Shown piece after piece: positions 57,933 to 64,000 of a stretch of DNA of 64,000 bases (position 1 is the stretch's first letter; every line of letters starts with the position of its first letter). The notes beneath the pieces were generated by a model. That model was not told the origin of the DNA. It saw only the letters and a program-made list of their open reading frames with translations, and made no database searches. The DNA is from Variovorax paradoxus NBRC 15149. Lineage in GTDB: Bacteria; Pseudomonadota; Gammaproteobacteria; Burkholderiales; Burkholderiaceae_C. Where the stretch lies: NCBI RefSeq assembly GCF_001591365.1, contig NZ_BCUT01000006.1, positions 248,001-312,000 on the forward strand, written 5' to 3'. The position numbers were made by a program, and so were the translations under genes.

Positions 57933-60900
57933 ATGTTCGAACGAGTCATCCGGTTTTCCATCGAGCAGCGCTGGCTGGTGCTGCTGGCCGTGCTGGGCAT
58001 GGCCGCGCTCGGCGTCTTCAGCTACCAGAAGCTGCCGATCGACGCGGTGCCAGACATCACCAACGTGCAGGTGCAGATCAACACCGCCGCGCCCGGCTAC
58101 TCGCCGCTCGAGGCCGAGCAGCGCGTGACCTATCCCATCGAGACGGTGATGGCCGGCCTGCCGGGGCTGCAGCAGACCCGGTCGCTGTCGCGCTACGGCC
58201 TGTCGCAGGTGACGGTGATCTTCGAGGACGGCACCGACATCTACTTTGCGCGGCAGCTCGTGAACGAGCGCATCCAGTCGGCGCGCGAGCGCATGCCCGC
58301 CGGCATCTCGCCGGTGATCGGGCCGATATCGACCGGGCTCGGCGAGATCTATCTCTGGACCGTGGAGGCCGAGGAGGGCGCGAAGAAGGCCGACGGCAAG
58401 CCCTACACGCCCACCGACCTGCGCGAGATCCAGGACTGGATCATCAAGCCGCAGCTGCGCGACGTGAAGGGCGTGACCGAGATCAATTCCATCGGCGGCC
58501 ATGCCAAGGAGTTCCAGATCGCGCCCGACCCCGCCAAGCTGCTGGCGCACGGCCTCTCGATGGCCGACCTGGTCAGCGCGCTGGAGCGCAACAACGCCAA
58601 CGTGGGCGCAGGCTACATCGAGAAGCGCGGCGAGCAGTACCTGATCCGCGCGCCGGGCCAGGTCAAGTCGCTGGAGGACATCGGCAACGTGATCCTCGCG
58701 AATTCCGGCGCGAGCGCGGGCGGCGTGCCGCTGCGCGTGCGCGACGTGGCCGAGGTCGGCATCGGCGAGGAGCTGCGCACCGGCGCGGCCACCGACAACG
58801 GCCGCGAGGTGGTGCTGGGCACGGTGTTCATGCTGATCGGGGAGAACAGCCGCACCGTCTCGCAGGCGGTCGACAGGAAGATGCAGCAGATCAACCGCAC
58901 GCTGCCCGCGGGCGTGAAGGCCGTCACCGTGTACGACCGCACGGTGCTGGTCGACAAGGCCATTGCCACGGTGAAGAAGAACCTGTTCGAGGGCGCGGTG
59001 CTGGTGATTGCGGTGCTGTTCCTGTTCCTCGGCAACATGCGCGCGGCGCTGATCACCGCGCTGGTGATTCCGCTGTCGATGCTCTTCACCTTCACCGGCA
59101 TGGTGAACCAGAAGGTCAGCGCCAACCTCATGAGCCTGGGCGCGCTGGACTTCGGCATCATCATCGACGGCGCGGTGGTGATCGTGGAGAACTGCGTGCG
59201 GCGCCTCGCCCATGCGCAGGCCAGGCACGGGCGGGCACTGACGCGCAGCGAGCGCTTCCACGAGGTGTTCGCGGCCTCGCAGGAGGCGCGGCGGCCGCTG
59301 CTGTTCGGCCAGCTGATCATCATGGTCGTGTACCTGCCGATCTTTGCGCTCGCGGGCGTGGAGGGCAAGCTGTTCCACCCAATGGCCTTCACCGTGGTGA
59401 TTGCGCTGCTGGGCGCGATGATCCTGTCGATCACCTTCATTCCCGCGGCCGTGGCGCTCTTCATCGGCCACAAGGTGAGCGAGAAGGAGAACCGCCTGAT
59501 GCACTGGGCCCGGCGCGGCTACGAGCCGCTGCTGGCGCGCGCGATGGCGGCCAGGCCGCTGGTCATCACCACGGCGGTGGTGGCGGTGCTGCTCTCGGGC
59601 CTGCTGGCCACGCGGCTGGGCACGGAGTTCGTGCCGAGCCTCGGCGAAGGCGATTTCGCCCTGCAGGCGCTGCGCATTCCGGGCACCAGCCTCACGCAGT
59701 CGGTCGAGATGCAAAAGCAGATCGAACGCACGCTGAAGGCGAAGTTTCCGGAGATCGAGCGCGTGTTCGCGCGCACCGGCACGGCCGAGATCGCGTCGGA
59801 CCCGATGCCGCCGAACATTTCCGACGGCTACATCATGCTCAAGCCGGAAGGCGAGTGGCCCGTATTCCAAGGTACATCGCGCCGCACGCGCGACGAGCTG
59901 CTGTCCGCCGTGCGTGAAGAAGTCGAGAAGCTGCCGGGCAACAGCTACGAGTTCTCGCAGCCGATCCAGCTGCGCTTCAACGAGCTGATCTCGGGCGTGC
60001 GCAGCGACGTGGCCGTGAAGATCTTCGGCGACGACATGGAGGTGCTGAACAAGACCGCGGCCGAGGTGTCGGAAACCTTGGGCAAGATTCCCGGCGCGGC
60101 CGAGGTGAAGGTCGAGCGGACCACGGGGTTGCCGATGCTCACGGTGAACATCGATCGCGCCAAGACCGCGCGCTACGGCCTCAACGTGGGCGACGTGCAG
60201 GACGCGGTCTCCATCGCGGTGGGCGGCCGCGAGGCGGGCACGCTGTTCGACGGCGACCGGCGCTTCGGCATCATCGTGCGGCTGCCCGAGAACCTGCGCA
60301 CCGACCTGGAGGCGATCAAGCGCCTGCCGCTGGCGCTGCCCGTGGGCGCGGGCGCGCAGGCCCCGCAGCGCGCGAGCTTCATCCCGCTCGGCGAAGTCGC
60401 CACGCTGGAGCTTGCGCCGGGCCCGAACCAGGTGAGCCGCGAGGACGGCAAGCGGCGCATCGTGGTGAGCGCCAATGTGCGCGGGCGCGACCTCGGCTCC
60501 TTCGTGGCGGAGGCCGAGGAAGCGATGCGCAAGGTGCGCATTCCGCCGGGCTACTGGACGGCCTGGGGCGGCCAGTACGAGAACCTGGCGTCGGCCGCCG
60601 AGCGGCTGCAGGTGGTGGTGCCGGTGTCGCTGCTCTTGGTGTTCACGCTGCTGTTCGCGATGTTCGGCAACCTGAAGGACGGGCTGCTGGTGTTCACCGG
60701 CATTCCGTTCGCGCTCACGGGCGGCATCGTCGCGCTGTGGCTGCGCGGCATTCCGCTGTCGATCTCGGCGGCGGTGGGCTTCATTGCGTTGTCGGGCGTG
60801 GCGGTGCTCAACGGGCTGGTGATGATCTCGTTCATCCGCAAGCTGCGCGAAGGCGGGCTGCCGCTCGACGCGGCAATCCGCGAAGGCGCGCTCACACGGC

Positions 60901-61121
60901 TGCGGCCGGTGCTGATGACCGCGCTGGTCGCATCGCTGGGCTTCGTGCCGATGGCCATCGCCACGGGCACCGGCGCCGAGGTGCAGCGGCCGCTGGCCAC
61001 GGTGGTGATCGGCGGCATCCTGTCATCGACCGTGCTGACGCTGCTGGTGCTGCCGCTGCTCTACCGCATCGCGCACCGGCGCGATGCGGATGAGGACGAG
61101 GCCGGCCCGCTCAGCGCCTGA
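57933..61121 (+). CDS. czcA: CzcA-like heavy-metal RND efflux pump
   Basis: 1062 residues, a complete HME-RND protein: membrane segment 1, first periplasmic loop, five membrane segments, second loop and five more segments. The transmembrane-4 charge relay is ALDFGIIIDGAVVIVEN, retaining both Asp and the Glu of the Zn/Co/Cd-type subgroup; copper/silver CusA proteins differ here. It exports divalent metal from the periplasm (or cytoplasm) to the outside using the proton gradient. The gene is 9 bp after czcB and its last 11 bp overlap mog on the other strand. Confidence 0.95.
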   Translation: MFERVIRFSIEQRWLVLLAVLGMAALGVFSYQKLPIDAVPDITNVQVQINTAAPGYSPLEAEQRVTYPIETVMAGLPGLQQTRSLSRYGLSQVTVIFEDGTDIYFARQLVNERIQSARERMPAGISPVIGPISTGLGEIYLWTVEAEEGAKKADGKPYTPTDLREIQDWIIKPQLRDVKGVTEINSIGGHAKEFQIAPDPAKLLAHGLSMADLVSALERNNANVGAGYIEKRGEQYLIRAPGQVKSLEDIGNVILANSGASAGGVPLRVRDVAEVGIGEELRTGAATDNGREVVLGTVFMLIGENSRTVSQAVDRKMQQINRTLPAGVKAVTVYDRTVLVDKAIATVKKNLFEGAVLVIAVLFLFLGNMRAALITALVIPLSMLFTFTGMVNQKVSANLMSLGALDFGIIIDGAVVIVENCVRRLAHAQARHGRALTRSERFHEVFAASQEARRPLLFGQLIIMVVYLPIFALAGVEGKLFHPMAFTVVIALLGAMILSITFIPAAVALFIGHKVSEKENRLMHWARRGYEPLLARAMAARPLVITTAVVAVLLSGLLATRLGTEFVPSLGEGDFALQALRIPGTSLTQSVEMQKQIERTLKAKFPEIERVFARTGTAEIASDPMPPNISDGYIMLKPEGEWPVFQGTSRRTRDELLSAVREEVEKLPGNSYEFSQPIQLRFNELISGVRSDVAVKIFGDDMEVLNKTAAEVSETLGKIPGAAEVKVERTTGLPMLTVNIDRAKTARYGLNVGDVQDAVSIAVGGREAGTLFDGDRRFGIIVRLPENLRTDLEAIKRLPLALPVGAGAQAPQRASFIPLGEVATLELAPGPNQVSREDGKRRIVVSANVRGRDLGSFVAEAEEAMRKVRIPPGYWTAWGGQYENLASAAERLQVVVPVSLLLVFTLLFAMFGNLKDGLLVFTGIPFALTGGIVALWLRGIPLSISAAVGFIALSGVAVLNGLVMISFIRKLREGGLPLDAAIREGALTRLRPVLMTALVASLGFVPMAIATGTGAEVQRPLATVVIGGILSSTVLTLLVLPLLYRIAHRRDADEDEAGPLSA

Positions 61122-61695
61122 TGGCCGACTTCGGTCGGAACGCCTTGCAGACCGTGTCGTCCGTTTCGAGGTACGGGCCGCCGATCAGGTCGATGCAGTA
61201 GGGCACCGCCGCGAAGATGCCGGGCACCACCTGCACGCCTTCGGTGTCCTTGAGCCCTTCGAGCGTTTCCGCGATCGACTTGGGCTGCCCCGGCAGGTTG
61301 ATGATCAGGCTTTGGTCGCGGATCACCGCCACCTGGCGCGACAGGATCGCGGTGGGCACGAAGCGCAGGCTGATCTGGCGCATCTGCTCGCCGAAGCCGG
61401 GCATTTCCTTGTGGGCCACGGCCAGCGTGGCCTCGGGCGTCACGTCGCGCACGGCCGGGCCGGTGCCGCCGGTGGTCAGCACCAGCGAGCAGCCGGCGTT
61501 CACCAGCTCGATCAGCGTGGCGCTGATGAGGGCCGCTTCGTCGGGAATCAGCCGGGCCTCGAAATCGATCGGATTCTTGAGCGCGCGGGCCAGCCATTCC
61601 TTCAGCGAGGGCAGGCCCTTGTCCTCGTAGGTGCCGCTGGAGGCGCGGTCGCTGATGGAGACGATGCCGATGCGGACGGGGTCGGGTGTGGTCAT
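61111..61695 (-). CDS. mog: Molybdopterin adenylyltransferase
   Basis: 194 residues. MoCF-biosynthesis (MogA/MoeA C-terminal-like) fold: VRIGIVSISDRASSGTYEDKGLPSL at the start, LVLTTGGTGPAVRDVTPEAT (about 78-97) as the active-site motif and LIINLPGQPKSIAETL later. It adenylylates molybdopterin before molybdate insertion. The start at 61695 has AAGGAG at 7-nt spacing; that ribosome binding site lies inside the arm of a REPIN-like element. The frame open to 61884 passes through the repeat and is not used. Confidence 0.95.
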   Translation of the reverse strand: MTTPDPVRIGIVSISDRASSGTYEDKGLPSLKEWLARALKNPIDFEARLIPDEAALISATLIELVNAGCSLVLTTGGTGPAVRDVTPEATLAVAHKEMPGFGEQMRQISLRFVPTAILSRQVAVIRDQSLIINLPGQPKSIAETLEGLKDTEGVQVVPGIFAAVPYCIDLIGGPYLETDDTVCKAFRPKSAIRR

Positions 61696-61699
61696 GGTG

Positions 61700-61804
61700 T
61701 TGCTCCTTCCCCTTCCGGGGGAAGGTTGGGATGGGGGCGGCCGGGGCGCCCGATGGATACGCTGCGTACCCCCACCCCGGCCCTCCCCCGGGAGGGGAGG
61801 GAGG
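61700..61804. repeat. REPIN-like palindromic element, copy B
   Basis: The left arm (61700-61738) is the reverse complement of the right arm of the element at 21334-21450 with a single mismatch over 39 nt, and the right arm (61768-61804) is a near-match to the reverse complement of its left arm. The loop differs in length and sequence. Here the element lies between two co-directional genes (darP upstream, mog downstream), and its left arm gives mog its AAGGAG ribosome binding site. Confidence 0.88.
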
Positions 61805-61816
61805 AAGACAGACGAC

Positions 61817-62473
61817 TCACGCGTCTTCCTCCCGGTCCTGCGCGGCTGCCGCCGCCGCATGGTCCGCACCACCGTGCACCGCAAGCTGCGCGCGCACCAG
61901 CTGGAAGATCTCGCGGTAGGCCTTGCCCTGGCGCGGCGCCTCGCCGGCGGGCCCGGCCTTCAGGTCCTTGCGGGCCTGGCGCACCAGGGCGCGCAGCTGC
62001 TGGGAATCGGTGGCGGGGTGGGTTTCGATCCAGCCGCCCAGCGCGTCGTCGTCGGCAATCAGCCGGTCGCGCCAGCGCTCGGCCTCGTGCAGCGCGGCGG
62101 TTTCGGCCGCGGGCACGCTGTTCTGCTCGGTCAGGGCGAGCTTCACGGCTTCGAGTACTTCGGGTTCGAGCTTGCGCATCAGCTTGCCGATGAACTGCAT
62201 CTGCCGCCGCTTGCCCTCAAAGTTGGTGATGCGCTTGGCCTCGGCGATGGCGTCGACCAGTTTTTCGCCCAGCGGCAGCGCATCGAACAGGCCGGCGCGC
62301 AGGCCGAGCAGTTCGGTGCCGAGCTTTTGCAGTTCATCGCTTTCGCGCTTGAGGTCGGTGCGGCTGGCTTCGTCGGTGCCCTTGAGCTCGCGCTTGAGCT
62401 CCAGGTCGAGCTCGCTGCCTTCGGCAACGAACTGGCCACGGACGAAATAGCCTTTTTTGGGTTTGCGGGACAT
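61817..62473 (-). CDS. darP: Ribosome biogenesis factor YjgA/DarP (DUF615)
   Basis: 218 residues. MSRKPKKGYFVRGQFVAEGSELD, then SRTDLKRESDELQKLGTELLGL and LIADDDALGGWIETHPATDSQQLRALVRQARKD match the DUF615 family, which binds the late large-subunit precursor in E. coli. The start at 62473 is the family's usual beginning; the long open frame above it is antisense to pmbA. It is divergent from pmbA (105-bp gap), a neighbourhood conserved in this order. An Ala/His tail (HGGADHAAAAAAQDREEDA) ends it. Confidence 0.95.
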   Translation of the reverse strand: MSRKPKKGYFVRGQFVAEGSELDLELKRELKGTDEASRTDLKRESDELQKLGTELLGLRAGLFDALPLGEKLVDAIAEAKRITNFEGKRRQMQFIGKLMRKLEPEVLEAVKLALTEQNSVPAAETAALHEAERWRDRLIADDDALGGWIETHPATDSQQLRALVRQARKDLKAGPAGEAPRQGKAYREIFQLVRAQLAVHGGADHAAAAAAQDREEDA

Positions 62474-62578
62474 GGGGTGGATTCTGGGCCGCACCGTGCG
62501 GCGTTGCAACGCGTGCAATGCGCAACGGAAAGCCGGGACAAAACGGGATATGGGGGGCGCAAGTATCATAGCCACCAC

Positions 62579-63949
62579 ATGACGACATCCTCCTCGCGCG
62601 CCGATTCCGGCTTCGCCTACAGCCGCTCCTTCTTCGAAAACCTGGTCGACACGGCCCTGGCCCACGCCAAGAAGCTCGGTGCCACCGACGCCGGCGCCGA
62701 GGCCTCCGAGGGCTGCGGCCTCAGCGTCTCGGTCCGCAAGGGCGAACTCGAGAACGTGGAGCGCAACCGCGACAAGTCGCTCGGCATCACGGTCTACGTG
62801 GGCCACCGCCGCGGCAACGCCAGCACCTCCGACTTCTCCGAGGCCGCCATCGCCCAGACCGTGCAGGCGGCCTACGACATCGCCCGCTTCACCGCCGAAG
62901 ACCCGGTCAGCGGCCTTCCCGACGAGGAAGACATCGCCAAGGAGCACCCCGAGCTCGACCTGTTCCATCCCTGGAGCGTGACCAGCGAAGAAGCCGCCCG
63001 GCTCGCGCTCGAATGCGAAGAGGCGGCGCTCTCGACCGACAAGCGCATCACCAACAGCGAAGGTGCGGGCGTCTCGGCCCAGCAGAGCCACTTCTTCAGC
63101 GCCCACACGCACGGCTTCCGCGGCGGCTACGCCAGCTCGCGGCATTCGATCTCGGTCGCGCCGATCGCCGGCAAGGGCGACGACATGCAGCGCGACTCCT
63201 GGTACAGCTCCATGCGCTCGGCCGGCGAGCTGGCCAGCCCGCAGGCGGTGGGCCGCTATGCCGCCGAACGGGCGCTGAGCCGGCTCAAGTCGCGCAAGAT
63301 CAAGACCACCGAATGCCCGGTGCTGTTCGAGTCGCCGCTGGCCGTGGGCCTGCTGGGCGGGCTGGTGCAGGCCGTGAGCGGCGGGGCGCTGTACCGCAAG
63401 AGCACTTTCCTGCTCGATTCGCTCGGCAAGCCGGTGCTGCCCAAGCACGTCGACGTGGCCGAAGACCCGCACATCCTGCGCGGCAAGGGCAGCTCGCCCT
63501 TCGACGACGAAGGCGTGGTGACCCGTGCACGCAAGGTGGTGGACGCCGGCCGGCTCGAAGGCTACTTTTTGTCGACCTATTCCGCGCGCAAGCTGGGCAT
63601 GAAGACCACCGGCAACGCCGGCGGCTCGCACAACCTGACGCTGAGCTCGCGCCTCACCCAGCCGGGCGACGACCTCGACGCCATGCTCGCCAAGCTCGGC
63701 ACCGGCCTCTTCGTGATCGAGCTGATGGGGCAGGGCGTGAACTACGTGACCGGCGACTACTCGCGCGGCGCGAGCGGCTTCTGGGTCGAGAAGGGCAAGA
63801 TCGCCTTCCCGGTGCATGAGATCACCATTGCCGGCAACCTCAAGGACATGCTGATGGGCATCGAGGCCATCGGCGCCGACGCCTACACCTTCGGCGCCAA
63901 GACCACGGGCTCGGTGCTGGTCAACCGCATGAAGGTGGCCGGCAGCTAG
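62579..63949 (+). CDS. pmbA: Metalloprotease PmbA/TldE
   Basis: 456 residues, full length for PmbA. SVRKGELENVERNRDKSLGITVYVGHRRG is the family's first conserved block, and GNAGGSHNLTLSS and MGQGVNYVTGDYSRGASGFWVEKG (about 385-410) the C-terminal ones. With TldD it forms a zinc protease that matures microcin B17 and degrades antitoxins such as CcdA; TldD is not in this window. The start is the ATG at 62579. Divergent from darP. Confidence 0.95.
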   Translation: MTTSSSRADSGFAYSRSFFENLVDTALAHAKKLGATDAGAEASEGCGLSVSVRKGELENVERNRDKSLGITVYVGHRRGNASTSDFSEAAIAQTVQAAYDIARFTAEDPVSGLPDEEDIAKEHPELDLFHPWSVTSEEAARLALECEEAALSTDKRITNSEGAGVSAQQSHFFSAHTHGFRGGYASSRHSISVAPIAGKGDDMQRDSWYSSMRSAGELASPQAVGRYAAERALSRLKSRKIKTTECPVLFESPLAVGLLGGLVQAVSGGALYRKSTFLLDSLGKPVLPKHVDVAEDPHILRGKGSSPFDDEGVVTRARKVVDAGRLEGYFLSTYSARKLGMKTTGNAGGSHNLTLSSRLTQPGDDLDAMLAKLGTGLFVIELMGQGVNYVTGDYSRGASGFWVEKGKIAFPVHEITIAGNLKDMLMGIEAIGADAYTFGAKTTGSVLVNRMKVAGS

Positions 63950-63965
63950 CCGGCCGGCGCATCCA

Positions 63966-64000
63966 TCAGACGATGCGCACCGACAGGTTCGGCAGGCCGT
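63966..64000 (-). CDS. Partial gene, C-terminus only
   Basis: On the minus strand a frame enters from the right edge and ends GLPNLSVRIV followed by a TGA at 63966-63968. Only ten codons are visible. The convergent position after pmbA and the short gap (16 bp) suit a real gene end, but the family cannot be named. Confidence 0.35.
   Translation of the reverse strand, partial: GLPNLSVRIV

Overview
This window looks like chromosomal DNA of a high-GC betaproteobacterium of the Comamonadaceae, and Variovorax is the best guess. That assignment rests on gene style, not on a marker gene: four orphan Bug/TctC-type periplasmic receptors, many single-component regulators each set beside the operon it probably controls, a CYP116B-like self-sufficient P450, the cluster pmbA / yjgA(darP) / mog, and the suhB / trmJ / cysE neighbourhood. 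No tRNA, rRNA, transposase, phage gene or CRISPR array is visible. Coding density is high; the only gene-free stretch over 300 bp is 29284-29673.

Layout. (1) 1-4121: the start of a gene leaving the window on the left, then a MurR/RpiR regulator divergent from a class III aminotransferase, an orphan amino-acid binding protein and an Asp/Glu-racemase-family enzyme; the shared promoter carries three helically phased operator-like sites. (2) 4202-9326: uppP, then an IclR regulator divergent from a Bug receptor and a P450-reductase-ferredoxin fusion, with a clear sigma70 promoter and operator. (3) 9333-15232: a 7TM histidine kinase and NarL-type regulator divergent from a trimeric autotransporter adhesin, with a paralogous NarL-type regulator on the far side. 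(4) 14525-19595, minus strand: mutS, an Anbu proteasome-like hydrolase, an alpha/beta hydrolase and that second regulator, closely packed. (5) 19694-23918: an unknown gene, corA, and a yqjI-yqjH-like pair (His-rich PadR repressor and siderophore-interacting reductase) with a strong promoter/operator palindrome. (6) 23028-28303, minus strand: a secreted phosphoesterase, a di-haem peroxidase, a small lipoprotein and a 2-oxoglutarate oxygenase in one apparent operon. (7) 28456-33699: an HDOD protein, a CHASE-PAS-GAF-GGDEF-EAL protein and a GRDP-like protein ending in four Trp-Cys 12-residue repeats. (8) 33751-41036: MarR beside two Bug receptors and a sulfatase, a third Bug receptor beside a PcaQ-like LysR, and a DUF418 membrane protein. 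(9) 41009-48284: LysE exporter beside an Lrp regulator, then suhB-FUSC-mscS in one operon, trmJ and cysE. (10) 48448-61121: a metal-resistance block comprising cadR/cadA, a CPA2 antiporter, a two-component pair and czcI-czcC-czcB-czcA. (11) 61111-64000: mog, darP, pmbA and the tail of a gene leaving the window.

Three palindromic intergenic elements stand out. Two (21334-21450 and 61700-61804) are copies of one REPIN-like family in opposite orientation, and one of them supplies the Shine-Dalgarno sequence of mog. A third, unrelated one lies between cysE and cadR at 48313-48408. The most unusual coding finding is the GRDP-like protein with perfectly spaced AWCSLEAG repeats, which could be a binding tail or a multi-core peptide precursor. 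Other points of interest are the peroxidase/phosphoesterase operon, the Anbu gene placed between mutS and a response regulator, and a cadA promoter predicted to start transcription essentially at the ATG.
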